Of a stretch of DNA of 40,031 nt, positions 30,431 to 38,234 are shown one piece after another. Made by a program: the position numbers and the translations under genes. The DNA is from Acidiferrobacterales bacterium (GTDB taxonomy: Bacteria > Pseudomonadota > Gammaproteobacteria > Acidiferrobacterales > SZUA-150), in NCBI GenBank assembly GCA_947258385.1, contig CAMYII010000084.1:1-40031 (forward strand). The letters are read 5' to 3'. The number at the start of each line of letters is the position of its first letter. Position 1 is the stretch's first letter. The notes under the pieces were generated by a model. The model made no database searches, was not told the DNA's origin, and worked only from the letters and a program-made list of their open reading frames with translations.

Positions 30431-30671
30431 GGCCTTAGAACATAACAATCAAGTGACAGCTGCGCCAACCACTCGCGTTCCGCGCCCGCGCCCAATCGCC
30501 ATTATCGTTTAATATCACCGGCTTGCTGCGCTCCCCAGGTGCCTGCCCAGTTAGACCTTGACGGGAAGGCACGCAACAATAAAGCTATGGGTTTGTTTGC
30601 GCGCGCTCGAGCCGCTGAAACAACCGCCACATCCGCCTGGAGACCGCTTTGGGAGGCGAGGTAGGACCTGA

Positions 30672-30698
30672 ATGAATAAAAACGAGACGCGCCCATGA
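30672..30698 (+). CDS. eight-codon leader ORF coupled to tal-pgi
   Basis: ATG at 30672 opens MNKNETRP and stops with TGA at 30696-30698, overlapping the tal-pgi start codon as ATGA. It has its own ribosome-binding site (AGGA, about 5 bases upstream), whereas the tal-pgi ATG is preceded only by ACGCGCCC. Translational coupling by reinitiation is the natural reading. No attenuator hairpin is evident. Confidence 0.45.
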   Translation: MNKNETRP

Positions 30699-33532
30699 AC
30701 GCACTGCAGAAACTGAGCGACTTCGGGCAATCGGTCTGGCTCGACTATATCCGGCGCAGCCTGATCACCAGCGGCGAGCTCAAGCGCCTGGTCGATGACG
30801 ACGGTTTGAAGGGCATGACCTCCAATCCGGCGATCTTCGAGAAGGCGATCGCCGGCAGCACCGACTATCGCGCCGCGTTCGATACCCTGGCGGACGAGCA
30901 GGGCCTGGACGCCAAGACCGTGTACGAGCGCCTGGCGCTCGAAGACATCCGGCTGGCCGCCGCGGTGATGGAGCCGGTGTTTCAATCGACGCAGGGGCGG
31001 GACGGCTACATCAGCCTGGAAGTCTCGCCGCACCTGGCCCACGACGCCAAAGGCACCTGCGAGGAGGCCAGGCGGCTGTGGCAGGCGCTGGGGCGGGAGA
31101 ACATCATGATCAAGGTGCCCGCCACCGCCGCAGGGCTGGCCGCCATCGAGGACCTCATCGCAGACGGCATCAACGTCAATGTCACGCTGCTGTTCTCCCA
31201 AACCGTCTATGAACACGTGGTCGAGGCCTACCTGCGGGGGCTCGAACGGCTGGCAGAGAGCGGGGGTGACCCCGGCAAGATCGCCAGTGTCGCCAGTTTT
31301 TTCATCAGTCGCATCGACTCGGCCATCGACGCCGCCATCGGTGAAAGGACCCCGGCGGAGCAGGGCCTGGTCGAACAGGTCGCGGGCAGGGTCGCGATCG
31401 CCAATGCCAGGCTGACCTACGCGCGCTACCAGGAGCTATTCAGCGGCGAACGCTGGCGGGCACTGGAGCAGCGGGGGGCCCGCACCCAGCGTCTGCTCTG
31501 GGCCAGTACCAGCACCAAGAATCCCGCTTACCGCGACGTGCTCTACGTCGAGGAGCTGATCGGGCCCGATACCGTCAACACCCTCCCGCCGGCGACCCTC
31601 GACGCCTTCCGCGACCACGGCCAACCGCGTGCGAGCCTGGAAGAAGGTCTGGAAGCGGCGCGGGCAAGCCTGGCGGCCCTGGAAAAGCTCGGAATTTCCT
31701 TGGCCGCGGTGACCGACCGGCTGCTCGACGAGGGCGTGCGCCTGTTCGCCGAGGCCTTCGACAAGCTGCTCGGCGCGGTCGCCTGTGCGCACGCCGCCGC
31801 CGCGGCCGCCCCTGTGGGCCGGCAGACCAGCGAGCTGCCCCAAGCGCTCGCCGCCCGGGTCAGCGCCACGCTCGAGGACTGGGAAGCACGGGGCAACAGC
31901 CACCGGCTGTGGGCGCGGGACGCGTCCTTGTGGACCGGCGGCGACGAGGCCGAATGGCTAGGCTGGCTGGGCATCACCGAGGACCAGGAGGGCTGCCTGG
32001 CCCCGCTGCAGGCACTGGCCGAAGAGGTCAAAAACGCCGGATTCACGCATGTGCTGCTGCTCGGCATGGGCGGGTCGAGCCTGTGTCCCGAGGTCCTGGC
32101 CATGACCTTCGGCGAGCTCGAGGGGTATCCGGCGCTGCACGTGCTCGATTCCACCGACCCGGCCCAGGTGAAGGCGACCGAGGACAAAATCGACCTGGCC
32201 CACACGCTTTTCATCGTCTCCAGCAAGTCCGGCAGCACGCTCGAACCCAATGTGTTCAAACAGTATTTCTTCGGGCGCGTGGCCGAGGCGCTCGGCGCGG
32301 AGCGGGCCGGCAGCCGCTTCATCGCCATCACCGACCCCGGCTCGCAGCTCGAGCGCGTGGCCCAGGCGGACCGCTTTCGCCGCGTCTTTTACGGCATGCC
32401 GAGCATCGGCGGGCGTTACTCGGCGCTGTCGCACTTCGGCATGGTGCCGGCGGCGTTAATGGGCCTGGACGTGCCCCGGTTCCTGGACCGGGCCGATGAG
32501 ATGGCGCAGGCCTGCGCAGCCTGCGTGCCCGCCGGCGACAACCCCGGGGTGGTGCTGGGGGCTTATCTGGGCGCGCTCGGCGGCAGCGGCCGCGACAAGC
32601 TCACCCTGGTGACCTCACCTGCTATCAGCGGTCTCGGGGCCTGGCTGGAACAGCTCATCGCCGAATCGACCGGCAAACAGGGCAAGGCCCTGATCCCCGT
32701 CGACCGGGAGGCCCTGGGTCCGCCGGAGGTCTACGGCGACGACCGGCTGTTCATCTACCTGCGGCTGGACTCCGCGCCGGACGCCGGCCAGGAGGCGGCC
32801 GTGGCGCGGCTGGCGCAGGCGGGGCAGCCGGTGGTGCGGATCTCGCTCAGCGATCGCTATGACCTCGCCCAGGAGTTCTTCCGCTGGGAGATCGCCAGCG
32901 CGGTCGCCGGTGCCATCCTCGGCATCAACCCCTTCGACCAGCCGGACGTGGAGGCCAGTAAGGTCGCGACCCGCGCGCTCACCACCGCCTACGAGAGCAC
33001 CGGCGCGCTGCCGCCCGAGACCCCGCTGGTGGAAGACGGGGAACTCAAGCTCTTTACCGACGAGGACAACGCCGCGACCCTGCTGCGGGCGGCAGGGGAC
33101 GAGCCCTCGGTGGCGGCCGTGATCAAGGCGCACCTCGACCGGCTCGAGGCCGGCGATTATTTCGCCCTGCTCGCCTACATCGAGATGAGCCCCGCCCACG
33201 ACGAGCCGCTGCAGGCCGCGCGCCACGCGCTGCGCGATGCGAAACGGGTCGCGACCTGTCTTGAATACGGCCCCCGCTTCCTGCACTCTACCGGCCAGGC
33301 CTACAAGGGGGGTCCCGCCACCGGGGTCTTTCTGCAGATCACCTGCGATGACACCGCCGACCTGCCGGTGCCGGACCAGCGGTACTCCTTCGGCGTGGTC
33401 AAGGCGGCCCAGGCGCGGGGCGATTTTCGGGTACTGGCCGAGCGCAAGCGGCGGGTGCTGCGGGTCCATCTGGGCAAGGACGTGCAGGCCGGCCTGAACC
33501 GCCTGTGCGAGTTGATCATGCAGTCCCTGTAA
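30695..33532 (+). CDS. bifunctional transaldolase / glucose-6-phosphate isomerase
   Basis: This 945-residue fusion has transaldolase in about residues 1-370 and phosphoglucose isomerase in about 390-945. The transaldolase half has MTSNPAIFEKAI and the Schiff-base lysine Lys140 in NIMIKVPATAAGLAAI, followed by GINVNVTLLFS. The isomerase half has LLGMGGSSLCPEVLAMTFG, FIVSSKSGSTLEPN and the GGRYSALSHFG segment. It links the non-oxidative pentose-phosphate pathway to the fructose-6-phosphate/glucose-6-phosphate pool. Such Tal-Pgi fusions are known in bacteria. It has no ribosome-binding site of its own and overlaps the leader ORF. A methyltransferase gene follows 23 bases later. Confidence 0.96.
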   Translation: MNALQKLSDFGQSVWLDYIRRSLITSGELKRLVDDDGLKGMTSNPAIFEKAIAGSTDYRAAFDTLADEQGLDAKTVYERLALEDIRLAAAVMEPVFQSTQGRDGYISLEVSPHLAHDAKGTCEEARRLWQALGRENIMIKVPATAAGLAAIEDLIADGINVNVTLLFSQTVYEHVVEAYLRGLERLAESGGDPGKIASVASFFISRIDSAIDAAIGERTPAEQGLVEQVAGRVAIANARLTYARYQELFSGERWRALEQRGARTQRLLWASTSTKNPAYRDVLYVEELIGPDTVNTLPPATLDAFRDHGQPRASLEEGLEAARASLAALEKLGISLAAVTDRLLDEGVRLFAEAFDKLLGAVACAHAAAAAAPVGRQTSELPQALAARVSATLEDWEARGNSHRLWARDASLWTGGDEAEWLGWLGITEDQEGCLAPLQALAEEVKNAGFTHVLLLGMGGSSLCPEVLAMTFGELEGYPALHVLDSTDPAQVKATEDKIDLAHTLFIVSSKSGSTLEPNVFKQYFFGRVAEALGAERAGSRFIAITDPGSQLERVAQADRFRRVFYGMPSIGGRYSALSHFGMVPAALMGLDVPRFLDRADEMAQACAACVPAGDNPGVVLGAYLGALGGSGRDKLTLVTSPAISGLGAWLEQLIAESTGKQGKALIPVDREALGPPEVYGDDRLFIYLRLDSAPDAGQEAAVARLAQAGQPVVRISLSDRYDLAQEFFRWEIASAVAGAILGINPFDQPDVEASKVATRALTTAYESTGALPPETPLVEDGELKLFTDEDNAATLLRAAGDEPSVAAVIKAHLDRLEAGDYFALLAYIEMSPAHDEPLQAARHALRDAKRVATCLEYGPRFLHSTGQAYKGGPATGVFLQITCDDTADLPVPDQRYSFGVVKAAQARGDFRVLAERKRRVLRVHLGKDVQAGLNRLCELIMQSL

Positions 33533-33555
33533 CGCTTTATCATCAGGATTGAACA

Positions 33556-34179
33556 ATGGATGACACACCGGTCAAAGACGGCGTAACCCTGGCCTCGCTG
33601 CTCGAAAACGGCGGCAGGAAGGCCTTGTCCCTGGTCATGTTCGGCCGCGAGATCCTCGCCAACCCCAGGGCCATGGGCGCCATCTGCCCGAGCTCGCCGG
33701 CGCTGGCCGCGCACATGGCCGCGCAGGTGCCGCTCAACCAGCAGGGGCCGACCGTCGAGCTCGGCGGCGGCACCGGCACGGTCACCGCCGCGCTGCTCAA
33801 ACACGGCGTACGGGCACAGGAGCTCGTGGTCATCGAGCGTTCTGCGAAACTGGCGACCCATCTGTGCCGCCGCTTCCCGTCGCTGCGCGTCATTCAGGGC
33901 GATGCCGTGCAGTTGGGCGATCTCCTGGGTCCCGACGCCGGGCGGGTTCGCACCGTCGTCTCCAGCCTGCCGCTGCGCTCGCTGCCGCCGGAGACCGTGC
34001 GCGCCATCGCCGAACAACTGGAGGCGGTGCTGGCACCGGGCGCGCGCTTCATCCAGTTCACCTACAAGCACCGGGCGCTGTGCTCCATGCTGTCCGAGCG
34101 GTTCACCACCGTGTACTCCCGGATCATCTGGGGCAACCTGCCGCCGGCGCGCCTGGACGTGTTCCAGTATCAGCCCTAA
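33556..34179 (+). CDS. class I SAM methyltransferase, PmtA-like (phospholipid N-methyltransferase family)
   Basis: This 207-residue protein has SAM-binding motif I, VELGGGTGTVTAALLKHG (about residues 67-84), the acidic ribose-binding residue in ELVVIERS, and RVIQGDAVQLGDLL. VSSLPLRSLPPETVRAI replaces the catalytic NLPY-type motif of other families and is typical of PmtA-like enzymes, which methylate phosphatidylethanolamine. The N-terminal segment GREILANPRAMGAICPSSPALAAHMA is characteristic of the group. It is soluble, probably acting at the membrane surface. The enzyme may have another lipid or quinone-type substrate. It follows tal-pgi closely and may be co-transcribed. Confidence 0.85.
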   Translation: MDDTPVKDGVTLASLLENGGRKALSLVMFGREILANPRAMGAICPSSPALAAHMAAQVPLNQQGPTVELGGGTGTVTAALLKHGVRAQELVVIERSAKLATHLCRRFPSLRVIQGDAVQLGDLLGPDAGRVRTVVSSLPLRSLPPETVRAIAEQLEAVLAPGARFIQFTYKHRALCSMLSERFTTVYSRIIWGNLPPARLDVFQYQP

Positions 34180-34194
34180 CGGCGGCCGCTCGGA

Positions 34195-34776
34195 CTACGG
34201 GGCGAGCTTGCCGCGAACCGGACGTCTTTTTCGCGTGAACCGGAAAAGCAAACGCCCCAGGTGGTAGACGGCGGACACGGCCAGCAGCGGCAGCCACACC
34301 CAGAGCACCTCGGACCACAGAACCCCCAAAGAACGCCGCTGGAAAAACGCGATCGGGTCGACCGTGGCGGTGCGTATGGGCCGCAGCTCGTAGAAGATGC
34401 GCGCCTCACTGAATGGGATAAAGAAACCGATGCCGAGGCCGGCATCGGTGGCGGCATCCAGCAACCCGTGGGACGCGCCGGCCAGAAACGTCAGCGCCAC
34501 TAGCGCCCACCACGGCCGCGTGAAGCGCGCAGGCCGCCGGAACACCGCCAGCCCCACCAGCAGGCTCACGATGAGCGCGAACAAAAGCGAGTGCGAGAAG
34601 CCGCGATGCCCAAGGGGACGCGAATACGGGATATCGAGCGAAAACGCGATGACGTCGGCATCGGGCAGGATGGCGACGATCATCAGCATCAACACGAGCT
34701 TCCATCGCGGCACACCGACCGGCGCCGCCTGCGCCAACGCGCCACCTACCAGGCCATGAGTGAATGCGGTGGGCAT
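34195..34776 (-). CDS. YdjM-family membrane-bound metal-dependent hydrolase
   Basis: This 193-residue membrane protein has the YdjM/DUF457 motifs: MPTAFTHGLVGGAL at the start, LPDADVIAFSL with paired aspartates (about residues 37-47), GHRGFSHSLLFAL and GASHGLLDAATDAG. The conserved Asp and His residues are thought to bind metal. About five hydrophobic segments are visible. The C-terminus is basic. In E. coli the relative is LexA-regulated, but no LexA box is seen here. It converges on the PmtA-like gene, 15 bases apart. Confidence 0.88.
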   Translation of the reverse strand: MPTAFTHGLVGGALAQAAPVGVPRWKLVLMLMIVAILPDADVIAFSLDIPYSRPLGHRGFSHSLLFALIVSLLVGLAVFRRPARFTRPWWALVALTFLAGASHGLLDAATDAGLGIGFFIPFSEARIFYELRPIRTATVDPIAFFQRRSLGVLWSEVLWVWLPLLAVSAVYHLGRLLFRFTRKRRPVRGKLAP

Positions 34777-34854
34777 TTGGGTGCTCTAAAAGTTTTGTGG
34801 GTAAACGTCCATTAGGTCCGGCGGTATAACATCGTTGCCATATTCAGCTAGTAA

Positions 34855-34989
34855 ACCTGTAATCTGAAGAAGCATCAAGTGCATTGGAAAGGTTTATACT
34901 CCCTTCGGATCAACGACCAATGGCGAGTGGTCTTCCGGCGGGAAAGCGGTGCCGCGCACGATGTCCAGGTGATTGATTACCACCGATAG
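34855..34989 (+). pseudogene. higB toxin remnant (C-terminal part only)
   Basis: The frame from 34855 to the TAG at 34987-34989 encodes about 44 residues. The last 35 match the C-terminal half of HigB/RelE toxins: HWKGLYSLRINDQWRVVFR, then a VIDYH ending. A stop (TAA, 34852-34854) lies immediately upstream. The roughly 55 N-terminal residues expected for the toxin are not found in any frame of the preceding 75 bases. The gene is therefore 5'-truncated and should not make active toxin. It ends 9 bases before higA, the normal higBA arrangement. Confidence 0.8.
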
Positions 34990-34998
34990 GTAAATACG

Positions 34999-35244
34999 AT
35001 GAGGCTACCCAAGAACCCATTCCATCCCGGCGAGATCCTGCTCGAGGAGTTCCTTGAGCCCATGGACATCACACAGAGCGCTTTCGCCGAGCGCATCGGT
35101 TGGACCAAGACCCGACTCAATGAGCTCATTAAAGGGAAACGTGGAATAACGGCCGGTGCGGCGTTGGATCTGGCCAAGGCGTTTAACACCTCACCGAAGT
35201 TCTGGATGACCCTGCAGGCCAGCAGGCACCGAGACGTGGCCTGA
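34999..35244 (+). CDS. higA: HigA-family antitoxin (XRE-type DNA-binding protein)
   Basis: This 81-residue protein starts MRLPKNPFHPGEILLEEFLEPM, with HPGEILLEEFL being the HigA signature. The helix-turn-helix covers about residues 27-65 (TQSAFAERIGWTKTRLNELIKGKRGITAGAALDLAKAF), and FWMTLQAS follows. The usual C-terminal NYDLW-like segment is replaced by RHRDVA and the protein is about 15 residues shorter than typical HigA. The ribosome-binding AGG overlaps the higB remnant stop codon. As the toxin partner is truncated, this is probably an orphan antitoxin or regulator. Confidence 0.88.
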   Translation: MRLPKNPFHPGEILLEEFLEPMDITQSAFAERIGWTKTRLNELIKGKRGITAGAALDLAKAFNTSPKFWMTLQASRHRDVA

Positions 35245-35348
35245 GACTTTATCGCTTCCCTTATTATAAGCTCGCATCATGGTGCCGTCTCGCGGAGCGA
35301 GCGGCGGAGCCGAGTGGCTTGGCTCGACTGAAAAACTTGAACCAACGT

Positions 35349-36572
35349 CTAAGCGCTGTAGCGCTTGAACACCAGGCAGGCGTTGGTGCCACCGAAACCG
35401 AAACTGTTGGACATGACACAGTTCAAGCTTACATTGTCCCGGCGTTCACGCGCGATCGGAAAACCCTCGGCCTCGGGGTCGAGCTGCGAGATATTGGCCG
35501 AGGCGCTGATAAAACCCGATTCCATCATCAGCAGCGAATAAATGGATTCATTCACCCCGGCGGCGCCGAGCGCATGGCCGGTGAGCGATTTCGTGGACGC
35601 GATGACCGGGATGGCCTCACCGAAGGCCTCTTTGACCGCCTGCAGTTCCGGGATATCGCCGGCGGGCGTGCTGGTGCCGTGGGCGTTGATATACTCCACC
35701 GGCTCGTCGACGCCGGCCAGCGCCTGTTGCATGCAACGCACCGCGCCCTCACCCGATGGCTGCACCATGTCGTAGCCGTCGGAGGTGGCCCCATAACCGA
35801 TCAACTCGGCATAGATCCTGGCGCCGCGCGCCTTCGCGTGCTCCAATTCCTCCAGCACCAGCACGCCGCCGCCTCCGGAGATGACAAAGCCGTCACGCTT
35901 GGCATCGAAGGGCCGCGACGCCGTTTCAGGGCTGTCGTTGTATTTCGATGACAGCGCGCCCATGGCATCGAATAATACGGTCATGGTCCAGTGCACCTCT
36001 TCACCACCGCCAGCAAAGACGATGTCCTGCTTGCCCATCTGGATCAGTTCCGCGCCGTGACCGATACAGTGGGCGCTGGTGGAGCAGGCCGAACTGATCG
36101 AGTAATTCACGCCCTTGATCTTGAACGGCGTGGCAAGGCAGGCCGAATTGGTGCTCGACATGGTGCGCGTAACCATGTACGGGCCGACCCGGCGTATTCC
36201 CTTTTCGCGCAAGCTGTCCGCGGCCTGTACGATGTTCGCGGTGGACGGCCCGCCCGAGCCCATCACCAGGCCCGTACGGGGATTCGACACCTCACGCTCC
36301 TTTAGACCGGCATCCTCGATGGCCTGCGCCATGGCCACGTAATTAAACGCCGCCCCGTCACCCATGAAGCGTTTCAGCTTACGATCGATGAGCGCGTCGA
36401 GATCGATATCGATAGACCCGTGGATGTGGGAGCGGAAACCGAGATCGGCGTATTCCTGACAGAACGCAATGCCGGAACGCCCGTGGCGCAGCGACTCCGT
36501 GACTTCCTGCTTGTTGTTGCCGATACTGGAGACGATGCCCAGACCGGTAATGACGACACGAGGTAATGACAT
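35349..36572 (-). CDS. fabB: beta-ketoacyl-ACP synthase I
   Basis: FabB elongates acyl-ACP and is needed for unsaturated fatty-acid synthesis. The 407 residues begin [20 protein letters not shown]. The catalytic triad is Cys163 in [12 protein letters not shown], His298 in [11 protein letters not shown] and His333 in [28 protein letters not shown] ends the protein. These features and length match FabB rather than FabF. An AAGGA ribosome-binding site lies directly upstream. fabA, the usual upstream partner, is not adjacent; a RAYT transposase gene lies there instead, so a rearrangement may have separated them. Confidence 0.95.
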   Translation of the reverse strand: MSLPRVVITGLGIVSSIGNNKQEVTESLRHGRSGIAFCQEYADLGFRSHIHGSIDIDLDALIDRKLKRFMGDGAAFNYVAMAQAIEDAGLKEREVSNPRTGLVMGSGGPSTANIVQAADSLREKGIRRVGPYMVTRTMSSTNSACLATPFKIKGVNYSISSACSTSAHCIGHGAELIQMGKQDIVFAGGGEEVHWTMTVLFDAMGALSSKYNDSPETASRPFDAKRDGFVISGGGGVLVLEELEHAKARGARIYAELIGYGATSDGYDMVQPSGEGAVRCMQQALAGVDEPVEYINAHGTSTPAGDIPELQAVKEAFGEAIPVIASTKSLTGHALGAAGVNESIYSLLMMESGFISASANISQLDPEAEGFPIARERRDNVSLNCVMSNSFGFGGTNACLVFKRYSA

Positions 36573-36689
36573 ATTATCCTTCTATAAGTAGTCAGAGCTT
36601 TTTTTGGTCTACCGCGTTGATTATACCCGACCTTGGTCTTCAGCGTTCGTTCGATCCTTTTGCGATAATCGCCTTTGGTCGTACTAAAC

Positions 36690-36715
36690 GTAGGGTGCGC
36701 TTGCGCACCAACACC
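36690..36715. repeat. REP sequence, left of the RAYT gene
   Basis: GTAGGGTGCGC-TT-GCGCACC followed by AACACC: a REP-type head (GTAGGG) and a 7-bp hairpin with arms GGTGCGC/GCGCACC. It lies just after the stop end of the RAYT gene and is the inverted partner of the copy at 37354-37381. RAYT proteins recognise such hairpins with a 5' tetranucleotide guide. Confidence 0.8.
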
Positions 36716-36724
36716 GATAATTAA

Positions 36725-37297
36725 TTATCCGACCTCCAAAATCGCCGGCTCTCCAAATTCCCTCGCTTCGACAGTGGCGTCATTCATCCCAGCCCAATCC
36801 TCCGGATAGACCCCTTGTGCCACGTAACGGTGAAACGTGGAATAAGGCCAATCCTTGACCCGCTTGACATACCCGTGCTTTACCGGGTTCCAATGAATGT
36901 AATCGACATGCCTCCGGTAATCGGCCTCATCCCGTATCCGGTGCTCCCAGAAGCGGCGTTGCCATAACACACCTTCATTACGGTGCTCTCTTGATTGACT
37001 TGCTCGAATTGCTAGATATTGCTCCATGCCGCCATGTTTCGTGACATGCCGTTTAATGAGGGGCCACCGGATCGAGAAGTCTCTATCATTCTCCGGCAAC
37101 CGCCAGATACAGTGCAGATGATCGGGCAGTAATATCCACGCTTCAATGTCGAACGGATATGATTGTCTGGCTAGGCTAATGCCTTCGCGCAGGGCCCTGC
37201 GGATGCCGTCCTTGAGCAATAACGGCTGCCTGCGGTAGGTATTGACGGTGAAGAAGTACGTCCCGCCCGGCACATATTCCCGCCGATATGACGGCAT
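36725..37297 (-). CDS. REP-associated tyrosine transposase (RAYT, Y1_Tnp)
   Basis: This 190-residue HUH single-strand nuclease of the IS200/IS605-related RAYT family starts RREYVPGGTYFFTVNTYRR. The metal-binding HUH-type pair is His60-x-His62 in WILLPDHLHCIW. The conserved DEADYRRHVDYIHWNPVKHGYV segment holds the catalytic-type tyrosine (probably Tyr133). The C-terminal WPYSTFHRYV is typical. The frame is intact and flanked on both sides by inverted REP copies. RAYTs are domesticated transposases linked to REP spread and are not self-mobile as insertion sequences. It is upstream of fabB on the same strand. Confidence 0.93.
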   Translation of the reverse strand: MPSYRREYVPGGTYFFTVNTYRRQPLLLKDGIRRALREGISLARQSYPFDIEAWILLPDHLHCIWRLPENDRDFSIRWPLIKRHVTKHGGMEQYLAIRASQSREHRNEGVLWQRRFWEHRIRDEADYRRHVDYIHWNPVKHGYVKRVKDWPYSTFHRYVAQGVYPEDWAGMNDATVEAREFGEPAILEVG

Positions 37298-37353
37298 CCT
37301 TGCCTCCTTTTTATTTTAAGATATGTAATTATCTCTATGCTGGCTCTAAAAAC

Positions 37354-37381
37354 GGTGTGTGGTGCGCACAGCGCACCCTAC
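37354..37381. repeat. REP sequence, right of the RAYT gene (inverted copy)
   Basis: Read on the minus strand it is GTAGGGTGCGC-TGT-GCGCACC followed by ACACACC, matching the copy at 36690-36715 in head and stem but in the opposite orientation. The loop and tail differ by a few bases. The pair brackets the RAYT gene at 10 bases (left) and 56 bases (right). Confidence 0.8.
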
Positions 37382-37449
37382 CCGGCTAAAAAGAAAGTGC
37401 TAAAAAGTGTTCATCGTTGGATGTCGTGATGCACAATCCGAGAACTCAA

Positions 37450-37683
37450 CTATGTAACGCGCGCAAGGCGTTTTTCGGGTCTGCAGCAACGATGCGCAGC
37501 AGGGCATGGCTTACTATCGATCAGGGCCGCTTCCCCATGCCTTTCATAAGCTCTTTTCCATTTATAGAAAGTTTCCCGGCATATTCCGAAATACCGGCAT
37601 GTCTTCGCTATGTTGCCAATCTCTTTCGCGTAACTTAAGACCTTCAGTTTCCTGGCAATATCCTGTTGTTTTTTCCGATTCAT
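37450..37683 (-). pseudogene. IS481-type transposase, N-terminal fragment
   Basis: From ATG 37683 the frame encodes MNRKKQQDIARKLKVLSYAK, then IGNIAKTCRYFGICRETFYKW and GEAALIDSKPCP. This is the helix-turn-helix start of IS481-like integrase-core transposases. Similarity ends at KPCP after about 62 residues, and the DDE domain of roughly 250 residues is missing. It is therefore a dead fragment. The upstream end (37705-37730) has the dyad ACAGT-ATAA-ACTGT and may hold the terminal inverted repeat. It abuts the truncated exported-protein gene. Confidence 0.78.
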
Positions 37684-37728
37684 AGCTCTCGACTCCAAAA
37701 TAGGTGAATAACAGTATAAACTGTCTAC

Positions 37729-37878
37729 CTAAGTCGAGACTTTCATAGTGGTGGCGTTCGCCGGCGCGATGGCGCCAAACGCAGCCAGACAGAAAAGCAT
37801 CAGGCCTGCGCAACGGCTGGATAATGGCGTAGGGGCGGAAACGAAAGAAGACGGACGGCTAAGGCGCGCACTGGACAT
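37729..37878 (-). pseudogene. exported-protein gene truncated after its signal peptide
   Basis: ATG at 37878 follows a very strong GGGAGGG ribosome-binding site. The 49 codons encode a complete signal peptide (basic N-region, then CAGLMLFCLAAFGAIA and cleavage motif ANA) and only seven mature residues, TTMKVST, before a stop. The sequence beyond it is the end of the IS481-type fragment. An excellent start with almost no mature protein indicates a gene interrupted by insertion. Its original product cannot be identified. A perfect FNR/Anr box lies about 220 bases upstream. Confidence 0.65.
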
Positions 37879-38092
37879 GCGAGACCCTCCCTCAACAGCG
37901 ACTCGTTGATATGAATCCGCCGCTGTGCCAGGCAAAGGCCGGGTCGCGTGTTAACGCGGCTTGCTCCCCTTGATTCCGGTGTGCCCGGCGGCCTGCACCT
38001 GTGACTGCTTATTGGTGTTTCCGATGCGGCGGTGTGTTCGTTCGTATTGCCGGTCGATCCAAAACTTTACTGGAAAAGAACAGAGCCGTTCA

Positions 38093-38106
38093 TTGATCTG
38101 GATCAA
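38093..38106 (-). promoter_or_regulatory. perfect FNR/Anr box
   Basis: TTGATCTGGATCAA matches the FNR/Anr consensus TTGAT-N4-ATCAA at every defined base. On the minus strand a possible -10 (TAAAGT, 38064-38069) lies 23 bases beyond the box, the spacing expected for a class II promoter with the box centred near -41. The target would be the minus-strand transcript leading into the truncated gene at 37878. Oxygen-responsive control is inferred from the family. Confidence 0.65.
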
Positions 38107-38111
38107 TCGAT

Positions 38112-38140
38112 AAAAAAAGAACCTCCATCAGGAGGCTCTT
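38112..38140 (-). terminator. rho-independent terminator
   Basis: On the minus strand AAGAGCCTCC-TGAT-GGAGGTTCTT (one mismatched pair) is followed by seven T. It lies about 95 bases after the stop of the gene at 38235-39113 and just before the FNR box. It separates the two transcription units. Confidence 0.85.
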
Positions 38141-38234
38141 ATATAGCTTTCTATTTTGTTGATCTTGCGCTCAAGCAGATAGGATCGTCTTTATGGTTGC
38201 CGTATGATGCGGATCAGCACCACAAAGGAAATGT

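Larger units (their letters stand above)
37879..38234. other. intergenic region with FNR box and terminator
   Basis: This 356-base gap precedes the truncated exported-protein gene. It contains, in minus-strand order, the terminator of the downstream-of-39113 gene (38112-38140), the FNR/Anr box (38093-38106) and a leader of about 180 bases. No intact gene is visible. Confidence 0.5.

Noticed and set aside
34786-34875. 29-codon ORF on the minus strand (starts MLLQITGLLAEYG)
   Set aside because: It overlaps the higB remnant on the other strand, has no clear ribosome-binding site and matches nothing I recognise; probably chance, though it could be a fragment of another gene.
35245-35348. GC-rich dyad GAGCC...GGCTC after fabB as a terminator
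   Set aside because: The stem is only 5 bp with a long loop and there is no T run in the fabB direction.
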